Assembly: GCA_973895155.1 (NCBI GenBank)
Contig: OZ316896.1
Span: 8,494,001 to 8,558,000, forward strand
Source of the DNA: Marsupella aquatica
Taxonomy: Eukaryota; Marchantiophyta
Direction: 5' to 3'
DNA: 64,000 bases
Each line of letters begins with the position of its first letter. Positions within the stretch are counted from its first letter, which is position 1. The notes under the pieces are model-generated. The model was not told the DNA's origin, searched no databases, and saw only the letters and a program-made list of their open reading frames with translations. Both the position numbers and the translations under genes were made by a program. Positions 35,520-48,300 of the stretch are shown here, piece after piece.

Positions 35520-37403
35520 AGATTAGATATCAACAATTGGATATCAACAAACTGCTGCTACAGAAGATAAGTATAAATAACAACAATCAGTGATATAACA
35601 AAAACAGAGCCACAGTCTCCTCGGAGGCTTGCCCCCTTTAAAGGACATCCATGTCCCACGGGCCGACTTAGTTTCAATACTAGATGTGGATCATTAGTTC
35701 ATCACACTATTGTGTACATGGGACGGTTCCTCGTCACACTCTGGTAGCTCTTGTCCCCATTTTTGCTGTTTACCTTTGCACACTTCGTTCTAGTTTGGTG
35801 TTTGCTCTTTTTGGAGCTCCTTTGCTGTTTAATTCATTGTACTTTGTCCTTTTTGAAAAACACTTAGAGTGCATACAGTCACCGTGTCTAAGTGCCGGCT
35901 CCCGGAAAGACACCCCAAGGGCTCCCGAAGACACCCCAAGCCTGCAGTTATCCAAGTTATGCACTTCATCATAAGTGCATGTTGCACTTTTCCATATGTG
36001 CCTGTTGCACTTTCCAATAAATGCCTATGAAATCACTTATGCACTTACACAAATGTCTTGTCAGGTCACACATCCACTTCTCATACCCAGAATACTCGCA
36101 GTGCACTATTCAACTGATTCATGAAACAACAATGGGTAGTTGTCTGCTGCACTTATCCCTAATTGCTTCTAACATATGTGTTGCAGTCATTGATTAATGA
36201 TGGAAAATGCCCTTATGTATTTGTTGTGTAGTGACTGGCAACCTGCACTAATTTTTTTGGTGCATTGACAAAGTAATTTGCTCTATCATTGAAGGACTAC
36301 AAGACCACCCTGCATTGACCCACGGAGGGCTTGCTCTATCATTGAAGGACTACAGGACCATCCTGCATTTACCCACGGAGGGCAGTTATACAAGCTGCAA
36401 TTATCCACTGTACAATGTATGAGGTTTATGGTGGTATGGAAATTTTTTCCAAACCAAGGGCATATGCCACGTGGTTACACATATAACTTTGGATGTGCAT
36501 TCAACACTAAGGCATTTTCTCCCGCCTCTCAAAACCTTTGAATGCTTTTGATAATTTCGCACGCGTTACGTTTCTCTCGATATTTCCATTGCACAGGCTC
36601 CAGACATTCTTTGTGCGAGAGCATTCGACATCTGACGCTGGTGGAGTGAACTTCGGATTCCTGTTCCTAATTTCGGTACTAGCTGCGGATCGCTTCGACG
36701 TACTTTGTTTTCTGGACTGAGCTTCCCTGCTTGATTCCTGATCGATGTGATGTTCTTAGTGCTGTGGATTTGGCCAAATGAAGCGAGATATCGAAGGCAG
36801 AAAACTTAGGTAGGTACTTGCTGCGGATCGTTTTGATGCAAATAATTTGCTGGACTAAACTTCGCTGGTTGCTGCACTGCTTCATCGTTTTGATGTACAT
36901 GATTTGCTCGCTCCCTTGTTATCCCTTTTCGGAGGATTACACCTCTTGAGCTACTGACCATCTATCTGTTCACGGATTTTGATTTCCTTGGTATCTTGTG
37001 CTTTTCGCGCTATGGCTGTGGTTTTTAGTGCATCAGAATTGTACGTGGTCGTTGCGCGCGGGTAGCATTGCTTGCCCTTCCCTCGTTTCTGTTGATCCCC
37101 TGAGGGCTTGTTTGACGTTTGAGGAACCTCGGTGGTCTCCGCCAATGCCTTGACTAGATCTCGCTACGGTCCTGATCTGCTTCTGTTGTTGGCAATGTAT
37201 GAGGGCGTCGTCATCTAATCTACAGTGCCCCCGGTGGTTTTTTTGTACTACGGTTGCTATGTAGCTCGTGAGAGTTAATTGTCGAAAGATCGACGTCTGT
37301 CGTCGATATCTTGCACCAGATGATACAGTTCGCATCAGTCTTTGCGCCACTCTCTCTCGATCTCTTTCTCTAGACGCCAGCGGTCGCAACCACACATTGC
37401 ACT
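35520..37403. other. Intergenic stretch with short repeats
   Basis: No gene is supported. A 53-bp unit containing TTGCTCTATCATTGAAGGAC is repeated twice (36278 and 36331). TGCACTT-rich degenerate repeats occupy about 35970-36080. A degenerate ATCG(C/T)TTTGATG-type repeat lies at about 36690-36900. The last few hundred bases should contain the promoter of the coiled-coil gene that starts at 37404. Confidence 0.5.
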
Positions 37404-40400
37404 ATGCCTCCCTTGGACCACACGAGTGCGTCTGAAATCGTCGCTCTGCTACGAGACCTTGACTCGCTGGAAAAGGTGCTCATACAGATTGTGATGCATA
37501 CACTGTCTAGTGGCCTGCTTGTTGACGTCTTTTGCAATTCGAAGACACGCGTCCGCTCGATTGAATTCTCCTCTACTTGATACCACATTCACGACATTGT
37601 TGTCCATGTTCGTTTTGTTTTTACGCTACCTCCCTTCGAAACGGTCCGTTATTCGTAAATAAACTTTCGTATTGAAGCACATGTTCAATTGGTTGATTTG
37701 ATTACCAGCTATACAATGATACAGTGAGTGAAATGTATTCCTTAAAATCGACCCTGCGAGTGGAGCTGAAGGTCCGTCAAGCGGCTGAGACATCCTGTGC
37801 TGATTTGGAGAAAGGTGAAGATTTCAGCCCCGGCCCACACACTAGTAGAACCCTGTCATTCTTCTCCGTTCTCCACAGCAAGATTAAAAAACAGCAAACT
37901 GCATTCCTCTCGTTTTACATGCATTTCTCTCGTTTTGCATGGTACGCCGTTGTCCAGTCCAGACCGCAAATGTGCCAACATTGCGGTATCTTGAAGGAAC
38001 TCGTTTTAGAGGGAAGAGACTACAACACAAACCAAAAGTTATCTGGGAAACTTGTTCGGGGTTTTGAACCCGACGTGAATCGAACACGCAACCTTCCGAT
38101 CTGGAGTCGGACGCGCTACCATTGCGCCACGGATCCCAGCACATCTAGCGTCTAACAGTTATTAAATTTATGGAAGAGTCCGAACCGAGCCCGAATCACT
38201 TTGGGCCCAAAATCGGTTACCGTCACTCGTGCAAAAGTCAAAGGTGCAAGGGGCCGACATGAAATATGGGAATCTGGAGACTGCTAGGAATGAACGGGCA
38301 CATCGACGTCAAAGACATATTTTAAAGACTTGGTCCTCGAAACTGACAACGATAATGGTTGGCGTCAATTCTCTTAATGTAATTCCATCACGGAGAGAGC
38401 ATTCTATTTCCCCGGGCCATGGAGGGACATGACCTACGATATTATCACTTAAACACTCATCACCTGTTGAGCGCACATTCAACCACTTCCTTGCGACGTC
38501 TTGTTCCCGCGTCCTCGAGTCGTTGTTGCTGACTTTCTGTCCGAGTTTCATTGTCCGCCTGCTGGACTACTACTACTACTCTCCAAAACGTCTGAGAGAT
38601 AATGCAGGGCTTTACGGGAGAGATAATGCCGTAGGTGACTGACATGCTACTCGAGAGTAGTCCTTGATCTTGGCATCGTCAAGGAGCAAGGGACGTACAG
38701 AGACCGTCGCGAGATGCAAAGACGATTCCTGACAGGGTGCCTTGGTTATTGTCCACAGCAATAAGTTGTTCTGCAGCCCGCAGGGATCATCGAGTGTTCA
38801 TAAAGAGACAAATGCAACTTTGGATTTCATATTTAGAAATGTTTACTGACGTGTTGGTCATTTCTGGACTCCATTACCGTTATTACCGACTGCAGAGAAA
38901 CAGCTCCAGCTGGAAAGCCGAATGGCGAGCTACGAACAATTTGTTCAAGAGGTCGTATGAAGTTTTTGGGCCACGGTTTATCCTTCCAGATGCTTCCCTT
39001 GTTTACTAGCGAAAACATTCGGTCCGGTTTTCACCACGAAAGTCAATCACGGAGTCTATCTAATTGAGCAAGTCATGTTCGTGCACTAGTATACCTTTTG
39101 CATTACATTAACAGTTTTCTTGAACTATTCAAACGCTGTCCAATGCCATCCCGGGAATCGGTAGTACTATATGGACAATCACCTTGAACGCTGGTGCTTA
39201 TGAGTAACACTTTTGATCCCTGATTTCGTCGGCAGCTCGATTATGCTTCCAAATATGCGATGTCGATGCAGAATTTGAAAGAAGTGAAGGACAAACTTGC
39301 ATCCCGAGAGAAGGTATCTATGTCTCCCTCACTTCATCCCTTTCTATCTCCGGTGGTACTCATTTTTCCCGTTCAGAAGAAACAGCTTAGACTCTCTCGT
39401 AATAGATTCCAATGTGTACCGTTCCTGGATACGATTGGGCAATGGTAACTTTTTAGCGACGGGCGGTTTAAATGGCAAATCTAAACAAACCAGTAAGTTT
39501 CTTCAGCCGTGTGCGTGGTTCACACACAACACAAATTTTCCATTTAATGATCAGAAATGGTGCATAGCTTTCACTGTACGTAGGTGAGTTGCTACGAATG
39601 CTCTCCTAAGTCGCGGTGTTCCAGACTGAGAGTTCTCCATCCGAATACATTTGGCTCGTTCTCTTGTTAATACTCTCTGACGGCTAGTCCGTATTTCTTT
39701 CCATCATTGAGGTCTTGTTAATTGAGACTGCTCCAATAGGTGCAAGCGATGGAGATAGAAAGTCTCAACGCCAGTCACACAATCACCGAGAAAGACCTTC
39801 GGAGGCAAATCATGTACGCCTTACAGTATTTTCCACGAGAAATATCCATATATTCTCGTTGACTTACTCCAACAATGACTGCCCGCGTTAGGAGATGATC
39901 TGTCGTAAGGGTCATTTAGGAAACTACTGTTTTCAGTGTGTTGCCTTTGAACTCAGTGTCCAGAACACTACTGCATCATTCACGACTGAACGTGACTTGA
40001 CATGACAACCGATACTCATGCTGCACAGAGACTTGAAAAAGGACGCTGCTGCCAAAGAACATACGACGGCTTGCCTCGAGAAGCAGTTGTCTCAAACAAT
40101 TACTCCTGACTTCTTCGAGTTGAGACTGAAGGAGACTGAACAAAAGCTACACGAAAACTGTACGCACTACTTGAAACCCGGCTGACAGTCTTGTCAATAC
40201 GAAACGCCAGCAAACTCCTTGAAGATTTGCTAAAATCTCATGTTCTTGTGTCCATATATATCTGTTGTTCCCCAGATCTGAATGAGCAAGCAGAGTTCAG
40301 GAAAACTCTTGCGAGTGAGGAGATGAAAAACCAAAAGTTGGAGACGGACCTCAGAGAAGCACGACAATCTGGTAATCTTCTCTTCCTGGATGGTCCGAGT

Positions 40401-40737
40401 TCTTACTTTTATAAAGTGGAGCGATAAGAAAGGACATTAACCAGGAAAGACAGCATGAAATTTGTGATGCCTGGCGTCATGATCATTGCATTACCCCTGA
40501 AAGTGCCAACCGTTTAGCTTCAAAGTCAAGGTACTCGTCATGACTCTTTCTCGCCTGATCCCAGATCCTTGCTCGTTTCAATTTGCAGTGATCTCTTGGA
40601 AGGTTAAACACGACGATCAGCTGAGGGAGATGAGCGCAAACCGGCACGCAGATGTCTTCAAACACAAAGTAATGAAGCTTAGAAAGGAAAATGAAATGCT
40701 TAAGCGACAATTACAAGACCTCCAGAAACACAACTGA
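37404..40737 (+). CDS. Coiled-coil protein of unknown function, 253 residues
   Basis: Eight exons chain in phase: 37404-37475, 37709-37814, 38896-38951, 39236-39313, 39740-39813, 40029-40159, 40276-40371, 40589-40737. Nearly the whole product is predicted helical and highly charged, with heptad-like segments such as QNLKEVKDKLASREK, EKQLQLESRM and the C-terminal KLRKENEMLKRQLQDLQ. There is no signal peptide or membrane segment. Every exon is short (56-149 bp), typical of an ancient structural coiled-coil gene. I do not recognise a family; a cytoskeletal or centriolar role would be a guess. The second intron (about 1.1 kb) contains a tRNA-Trp gene on the opposite strand. The start ATG fits the exon phase but could have an upstream alternative. 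Confidence 0.75.
38065..38136 (-). tRNA. trnW: tRNA-Trp (CCA)
   Basis: A 72-nt cloverleaf folds on the minus strand. The acceptor GGATCCG pairs with CGGGTTC and is followed by discriminator A. The D arm is GCGC-AATGGTA-GCGC, the anticodon arm TCCGA-CTCCAGA-TCGGA carries CCA, and the T arm is GCGTG-TTCGATT-CACGT. No intron and no encoded CCA tail, as expected for a nuclear plant tRNA. Internal A and B boxes (TGGCGCAATGG; GTTCGATTC) provide the Pol III promoter. It sits inside an intron of the coiled-coil gene, antisense to it. Confidence 0.97.
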
Positions 40738-41169
40738 GCAATTCCACCTTCCCGAACCTGTTATTTCCTGGAACTTTGCAGCAGTCACCAAACTTCATTC
40801 AGTTGGAAAGGATGAATTGTGCACAATAAGACATCTGGTTACCAGCCATGGATTCGAAGCTCGGCTAAAGATTCTGCCTAGGGAGAAAATTTAAGGATAG
40901 AATCGAAAAGACTACGGTTCCGAAGTCCCAAGAGGAAATTAGGAAATGGACGAATAAACACACCTCATGAGCGATATCTAGAGCTATCAAACGGCAAGTG
41001 CAAAGACACAGGTTCCCGCAAGCTAGGCCCAAATCCATATCTAATCGTTCTCTTGGACAGTTTGTTTCCCGCATGTGGTTCTGGCGTCTAGCCTTGTGGG
41101 CAGTTTGATTATGGTGACATTTTTGGCCTAGAGGTGTACCTTTCTCGCACCCAACAGCTAGTCTCCCCC

Positions 41170-41900
41170 AGCACATTCCTTGAAATACAATTACTAGATT
41201 GACTTGCCAGGTCACTCTCATTCCACCTCATGCACTTCTTGAAATGTAGTCTTGCGTGTCTTACTAGTAAATGGCAATTAGAAATTAGAGTTGGGGTCTA
41301 GGTTTCTATAGTGAAACCTCTAGATTGTGACCAAAATCTATGTTGATGGGAAAAACGATGAGATGTCACATATGTCACATGATGATCATGCATGTTTATT
41401 TTTGTCATCAATTTTATGAACATTCAAAGAATGGGCACTGGGGCTGGTTTCTTCAAATTTACCTCACACACACCTTGAAAATCCAGTTGCATATTCCTTG
41501 ATATCCATTACTAGATTGACTTGTTGAGTCTTTCTCCTTCCATCTCACAGACTCCTTGAAATCCAGTTTACTAGATGGACTTGTTTCGACTCCCTGGCCA
41601 TTTCACTTATGGTTGGGAGGCTATTTACTTATGGTGAAATTTTGTTCCAGGCATGAGATGGGCCTCAAGGTGCCATTGTGCACTTTTCCTGCACCCAACC
41701 TATCACTCTTCTGCAGGCTTGGACACTCATTGAAATTCAGTTGCTAGATTGACCTGCCCCCAACCTATCACTATTCCGCAGGCTTGTACGCTCTTTGAAA
41801 TTCAGTTGCTAGATTGACTTGCCAACTATCTCCAGAGTCTGATTGTCACTCTCCCCCAACTTGCACACTCCTTGAAATCCAGTCAATAAAATGACCAGCC
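41170..41900. repeat. Interspersed minisatellite (CCTTGAAATCCAGTTGCTAG family)
   Basis: At least six degenerate copies of (T)CCTTGAAAT(C/T)CAGTTGCTAG followed by ATTGACTTGCC, separated by variable pyrimidine-rich spacers with CTATCAC and CTCCCC. Copies lie near 41180, 41500, 41550, 41730, 41795 and 41870. The spacing is irregular, so this is a decayed array rather than a clean satellite. Confidence 0.7.
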
Positions 41901-41976
41901 TACTCCCTAGGCCATCTGACTGCCTCACCATCTGACTTACACTTGACAACACTAACGATACTGTGCAACATAGGTA

Positions 41977-42429
41977 TTGAGGTATCAGATTATGAAAGAT
42001 GTCCATGGCATCTGGTTTCTTTCAAACTGCAATGAAAGTTGTGACATGAAGAAATATCACCTAGGTTCAGCCTGCATGGAAAGTTTCAAGTACAGGTTAC
42101 ACTTATGGATCAAGGAAATGAGAGAATGTTCCATACAATGGGAAGCTAACATCTCAATTAATAAGGAAGAAGCCCAACTAATCTTTGTACCATGGCATCT
42201 AGTAGAATACCGTCAACTGGCTCTCCGAAATCCTATTGATTATGCAAAGGACTCTATTAAATCTGGATCGAAGACTGTAAAACAACCTTCGGGAGTGCAG
42301 AGCTGCAAGTACCCTTCACCGTCCTACTTGAAGGCAGCAGATTCAAAGGAACATCACGAGCCATCGCTCGGCATGGACACAAGGCATGGACACAAGGTTA
42401 TAACACGACTTATTTACTCTTCCGATTAG
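41977..42429 (+). CDS. Hypothetical 150-codon open frame
   Basis: An ATG-initiated frame of 150 codons that stands out in this AT-rich spacer. The product is hydrophilic, with no signal peptide, domain or repeat that I recognise. No splice partner is evident, and it directly follows a decayed minisatellite. It may be a chance frame or a transposon remnant. Confidence 0.2.
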   Translation: MRYQIMKDVHGIWFLSNCNESCDMKKYHLGSACMESFKYRLHLWIKEMRECSIQWEANISINKEEAQLIFVPWHLVEYRQLALRNPIDYAKDSIKSGSKTVKQPSGVQSCKYPSPSYLKAADSKEHHEPSLGMDTRHGHKVITRLIYSSD

Positions 42430-43081
42430 AACAAAGAAGCTGGGCTACTGAGAAATTTCATGGAGACATCTTCGAATCAACATCAAAGGAAGGATAGTAT
42501 TATTATAGTTATTTTCTAATCTTCGGGACCCAGAAGACCTGTTCATCTATTGAAGGCTTCCAGACGTCGTATCTTTGTAGAAAATCATTCTCAGCAAGGG
42601 GAATTAGTGCTCTACCTAGTGTCGTGGTTTACCCCTACTTCCTCTGATATCCAAGGTAAATTAGTAATCCTAGCTTCGCATCTCCTAACTGGCTTGATTT
42701 GCGACCAAAAAAAGGTCTAAGCAATCCCATCGTTCCAACACACTTGTCAAGACTAAAGGACCACATGGACAAAACCCCAACGTAGCTTCCAAGATGTTCC
42801 TCCAGGCAGCTGCAGATCCATGGTACTGAACCGAGGTTTCCTATATCAAAGGTTTGTCGAGGCTGCAATCAGCCAGTTTACAAAACGTGATTGATGACAT
42901 TTTCTGTGCCCAGGAATGGGGCTTCGTCACTCCTAAGTTGAAGATTACCATACTGTATCTACCACACTGTTTCTATCTCATGTTGCTGTAGAAAGAGCTC
43001 GCTGTGATAACTTCCTTAACAAGAACTCTGCAATCAAGTCACCTCCTGTGCTAGGCTCCGAACTGCACTGAGCTGGAGCTC

Positions 43082-44174
43082 CTAGAACAACTTTTTCATT
43101 AACCTGGTAAATGCGCGCCAATATGGTCTTGCCCACTCCGCAAAATCTTCCCTTCTGTCAGTGCTCCAATCATTTAATTGAGAAAATTTTAAAAGCAGAA
43201 ACACGTTGAAGTCGGAAGCTGCCTGTCCACTTTTGACGTACTCCGAAAAATCCGCCCGTTTCTTCGCTGCTTCCTCTTTCCATTCTGAGTTCTTCTGTTC
43301 GATCTTACTTCGCAGCTTGTCGATAAGCTCACCACTCTTGGCATCTTCCAAAAGCAGCAGAGCCCCCCTCGTAACTGCTTGCCGGAATGGTTCAGTTCTA
43401 GCAACTCCTTTTTGAGTAAGATCCGCAATGAAGTAAGCACTTCTGATTGTCGAGCCAGTAATAAGAGGACCGATAATCCATAGGGGGATTAGATCTTGAG
43501 CCACTACCAATCCACATGAGGCGCAAACTGCCAGGAATGCACCAGCACTGCACAAAAGACATCAAATGGCCACCAATTACTAACCAAAGAACCGTTGTTT
43601 CATCAGATCACCTGTCAGCTCTCTTAAAGACTGGACAAACACGTACAACCTGTAAATGCCATCAGAGAGAAAGCAGTAAAGAGTTTGAGAACTGTACGTC
43701 CTCCCAGCCTACTGGGCGAAAGTAGCTGTGAGTACTCAAGAAAGGAAACAGAGAGGGTGCTTGACTTACAAAATTGCGAGAGGCCATTTGATCCAAGGAT
43801 CCACACTCTGCCATGTCCTTCCTCCTTGTGTCGCTAGTTCAGACCATTTAACATTTACGAAGAGTGATTTTCCATCCCCGCCTATAAGCCTTGAGTAAAC
43901 TTCCCCCAACCCTTCTTTTGAGCCTTGAAGACCTCTCTCTTTCAAACTCCTAAGTCCCTCTTGTAACCCCTGCAGGGAAGAGGCAACTAAAGGTCTGAAA
44001 GCATCCTGACTAGACCACAATGAGGAAAAATTCATAGCGTGATTAGAGGATCCCACACCATCCCCATTGCTTGATTCACCATCTGCTGTGACTGCTTGAA
44101 ATGCTCGAGTTTGCAACCTAGTAGATCGATTCCTCAATTGACGAGTCTTATTTTGGACGAGAAAACATCTGGAG
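43082..44174 (-). CDS. Probable plastid membrane protein (EMB2759-like?), 5' end incomplete
   Basis: Two terminal exons are clear on the minus strand: 43770-44174 and 43082-43547, joined in phase 2. The upstream part (SRCFLVQNKTRQLRNRSTRL) is rich in Arg, Ser and Gln and low in acid, like a chloroplast transit peptide. A paired hydrophobic segment follows (LAIFAGAFLAVCASCGLVVA, then DLIPLWIIGPLITGS), and then a charged helical tail ending in RPYWRAFTRLMKKLF. The membrane segment and the tail recall the plant EMB2759 family, but this is from memory and weak. The first exon must end in phase 2. An ATG at about 44348 (MLAAVVIAANLR) is tempting but is in the wrong phase, so the start remains open. 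Confidence 0.6.
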
Positions 44175-44306
44175 CTGCAAAATCACGGGTGATTATAACT
44201 CAGTAAAACGACGTGAACTCGCAAGCAGCTGAGGAAAGTGTCTCAATCGATAACATCAAAGGCCTCAGAAGATGCTCATCGGTTACTGGGACGTTTCACA
44301 TCTCCT

Positions 44307-45308
44307 TCAACCCTTAAATTTGCAGCAATCACCACAGCTGCCAACATCTTGTCGACACATGTCGAAAAAACATGAAATTTTTGGAGACCAACCTGGAGAG
44401 ACAAGGTGACCTCAGGTTCGATTGCTTTGAACCATTAAGAAAGTAGCAAACGGGTGCTCTTTTGATTCGCAAACTGTTGAAAGGGGACCTTACTACCACC
44501 GGTACAAAACTAGAAGACTTTCCAGCTACCTGGATCACCAAAAGCAGGATTGACATCAAGACTGGTGTATCGCAATCCTATCCGCAGATCGCCCGACCTG
44601 CCATACTTTTTCACAAGAGTGCATATAATTTTTGGAAGACCTACAAGGCATTATGGGATTTGCTTGTGTACGTAAGAACGTCTAAAATGATGTACCTGGG
44701 CAAAGCCCAAGCCGTTTTAAGGCATAGACAATGTCCTTAACAAATATTTGTGGCCAAACACAAGGCCACATTGCCATGGTCATTTAGAATTGACCAAATC
44801 AAATTCTGTACTGCTCAATAACTTGCCCAATCAATGAAATAGATTGCACACTCGCTGTGACTAAAACTCGTGCATCACATCACTAGCATACTCCTATAGT
44901 GAACCTCATATGCAAAGCGTTTAGAAACGACATAAACAAATTCGTACCGAATTTAACAATGATTGTAGCGACATCCTGAAATGCCTTCAATTGATAATCA
45001 AGAAGATCATGCCCTCCTCGGCAGAACTTTAGAAAACCTAAAAAATCCAACACAATGATTCGTCAGTCTTCTGCCTGTTGCTAAGAGATTCCCCGTAAAA
45101 CGACAAGACGAAGAATTAAACACGTCTCTAGCTTGTTAAGTGATCAACAGCTCCAAAATTAATGGTGACAAACCCGTGAGAGATGCTTCAAAATAGCAGC
45201 AGCGGTAGACCAAAATTTGAAGCGTTGGGCAACGATTGGGATCGATTTGCCTAGGTGATCAGCAGGATCGACGAGGGCCGCTCTGAACTTATCAAAATTA
45301 AATTCCAT
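44307..45308 (-). CDS. Candidate 4-exon small gene, unknown function
   Basis: Four minus-strand segments chain in phase to give about 133 residues: 45174-45308, 44948-45017, 44530-44640 and 44307-44392. The best parts are MEFNFDKFRAALVDPADHLG, AQRFKFWSTAAAILKHLSR and LPKIICTLVKKYGRSGDLRI with YTSLDVNPAFGDPG. The second acceptor is weak, and the last exon has a Cys-rich end (GSCGDCCKFKG) that may be wrong. I do not recognise a family. The segments could also be 5' exons of the plastid-protein gene immediately downstream, but I could not find an in-phase join. Confidence 0.35.
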
Positions 45309-48300
45309 TTATGTAGTCTTCTCCTATTCGGGACACATCTATGCTAACGGCAACTCTATTCAACACTACCTCTCGTCCCCAAACTAGGTTGGCTGGGCAA
45401 AAAGTGATTCAGACTCTACTGAGGGAAATTTCCTTCCTTCAAAACACGGACGCACAAAGTGGATGCGTAAAAGGAACGCCTCCGAGAAACTCCCTAAAAC
45501 CCTCCTGAAGAAACACGGGAGAGCACTCATTCTGCTCTGTGTTTGTGGGAGCCTTCTAGAGAGGTAGACAGAGCGAATGAGAGGAATTTGAAGTTCACGG
45601 ACAGCAAATCGGCGCAAGCGTCACAACAGAGAGAGAACAAAGGAATAAATCGAATAAGCATATGCGTGGGCCCTCAGGCGGATTCAGCGAGAGAGAGACA
45701 TAGAGACAGATAGAAACAGACAGAATTGGAAAAAAAAACGAACATCCAGGATTCTTTGAACTGGGTACAAGGAGTGTGGAGCAGAAAGTGCACATACATC
45801 ATTGTGCCAGAAGCGAGTAAACAAAGCTGAGACAAAGGCATTCGCTCACCCGGGAATCAGTCCGTGTGTAAAGATGGAAAGAATCTACAGTGGCTACAGA
45901 AACACGGTATAACATACATGCACGGTGTTCGCGAGTACCGCCACCAAAAACGTCTCATCGAATCCTACATTTCATTCCCACAACTCTCCTAAAACCCTCG
46001 GCGAGGGAGAGCGAGAGAGATAGACGCAGAAACACAGCGACACAAGAGGAATTCAATGTTCACGGCGACAAAAATTGAAGCATCCCATCATTTAGCAAAG
46101 GTTAGACATGATCATCACTAAACGGGCACCCAGGATTTCAGCACTGAGACAAGACTCAGGGCGAGAGGGAGCAGCGACAGAGAGACAGAAAGAGAATAAC
46201 ATCTTTCTCCACATCACTCCAGTACAGAGCAGAAGCAAATGAACGACGTCGAAAGAAAACCCGAAGGAAACCAACCGAGGAACAGGAGAAGAGACTCCGA
46301 CCTTCATTTCCAAGCTTCCTGCACAGCTTCTGCTGATACTGCTACTGCTACTGCCACTCTCAAGTCGCTTCAATGGAAATGAACTAGAGTGTGCATCCGT
46401 CTCGTCTCGTCGTGGTCGATTCCATCGCCATCCCCATTTTCTTCCTCGCAATTTCGGTCAGAGAATTGGAGAGAGGATTGGAAGGCGATGCCGTCACCGT
46501 AAAGACTAAAACACTTTGCGCTCTTCCTTCACCACTATCATGAGCCTCAGCTCATCATTATCTCGTCTAAACCCAACCCAACCCAACCCAACCCAACCCA
46601 ACCCAACCCAACCCACTGAACCCAGGGTCTCAGCTCATCATAAACTCGTCTCACCTCAAACCCAACCCGACAATGCACCGCAACCCCAACCCAGTGTCTA
46701 CCCAGGCCCATAGCTCTGCCACCTGGTCTCCCTTTTTATTTTATTTTAATAAGAGCCATTATTTTAGCAGAACCATGGGTCTACCATGGAACCTGGCTCC
46801 CGAGCGGGAGTGTCTGACCCCCATCCCCCCCCCCCCCCCTCCAACCAAGAAAAAATCCCAAAACACTTTATGGGCCTGCTCGTCTATAACATTGTGGATA
46901 TTGTGGGAGGATGCCCAACAGTGGGCACACACGAAATGCAATCGCCATCCCCAAATGACCAGTGCGGCAATCAAAGGGATTAAACCTGCAACCTGTGTCT
47001 ACCTGGCCGAGATTTGTGACCACTGGAAATACCCAGGTTTAGTAGGGTTAGGGTCTCTCAGAAAATGAATAAATAAATAACTACTTTCTGGCCTGGAAAC
47101 ATGGCCAGTACCCGGGGTTCTCACCAAGCCAATTGTATTGTAACCCATGAGGTTAGGAACCATAACCCCCAATACTCTTTTTGGTAAAACAACTTGAAAC
47201 TTTGAGACTCAGGGAGAGGGGATTATGAGAATTAAAACCCCATGGCAGGCTGAAAGGGGGTTGCTTGTGGTTACGTATGTAGTAATCAGCATCAAATCTA
47301 TGGAGGAACGAAAAAGAAAGGTGCATTGAATATTTGCCGTTAGATTTCTTTTCAAATGCAAGTTCATTCTGCTTTCATTGCACAAATAGGGTTGGGGGAA
47401 AGAAATTGGTCAAAGGGACAATCTGTCTTGGACAGATTTGCGTGTATTTTGTGGAACATAGAAAAGTTGTATATCACAGTGCCCAAGGGCAAAAAACACA
47501 GAACGGGGAGACATTTGATCCCAAAGGCAGAGCAACCAAAATACACCAAATGGGGAAACATGATCCCAAAGACAGAGCAACCCAATGAAGGGGAGGAAAA
47601 GAAGAGAAAGGGCCCCAAGAAAAACAAACCAAGGGGTCCCAACCAAAAGCAAAGACCAAAAAATAACAAAAAGTAACAGGAGCCCTGAAAACTAACACCC
47701 AACTGAAAAAAAAAGTCAGCTCGGGAGTAAACCCGCAGAGAGGAGGGTCACAAAGCTAAATAAAGAATCCTATTCATTTCATTGGTATCACAGCCATAGG
47801 AGTTGGTGAGCTTCTGTTGTTTGTGTATCCACACGATTTGACGGTCTGAATAAGCATTTATCAGGTGCTGGAAAATCGCATTGTGAAATGATCAGAGAAA
47901 AGACGCAGGCTCGGCAAGCGTGGAGAAGAATGCAAAGAAATCTATGTGTTTGAGGCACTTCAGCCAGCGAAGATCCGTGGCGGATCCTTTATCGGAGTCG
48001 AAGCCTTCACTGGCGTTAGATGTACTGGAAGCTCTGAGTTGTTCCCCTTGATCATCTCTGATTGGAGACTGTCAATTCCTACAGAGGTTACTTTTAATGC
48101 TTGTAACTTAAAGGCCAAAGTTGAACAAATACTTCTGTGGTGCCCACAGTCCCATTCCAAGTCAAGACCTGTATCGTTTCGGAAACGTGAATGGTATTGA
48201 CGAGGTTTCCTTGGAATTTGCAGGTTTTGCGAAGTCTTCCAAATAATAATTTTTACCGGTCACAAGCTGGCTGACTCTGGGATGTTTAATTCACAGACAA

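Larger units (their letters stand above)
40738..43081. other. Intergenic stretch with dispersed repeats
   Basis: Between the coiled-coil gene and the minus-strand gene there is no well-supported gene. About 41170-41900 holds scattered copies of a CCTTGAAATCCAGTTGCTAG plus ATTGACTTG unit. About 41280-41345 holds an inverted copy of the TTCACTCTAGAAGCCTAG-core repeat seen near 12400 and 61680. Confidence 0.55.

Noticed and set aside
46570-46614. (ACCCA)n as a possible interstitial telomere
   Set aside because: The unit is 5 bp and does not match CCCTAAA; it is a simple microsatellite.
47334-47702. Several overlapping 70-112 codon frames on both strands
   Set aside because: Driven by A/G-rich low-complexity sequence, with mirrored frames on opposite strands and no domains.
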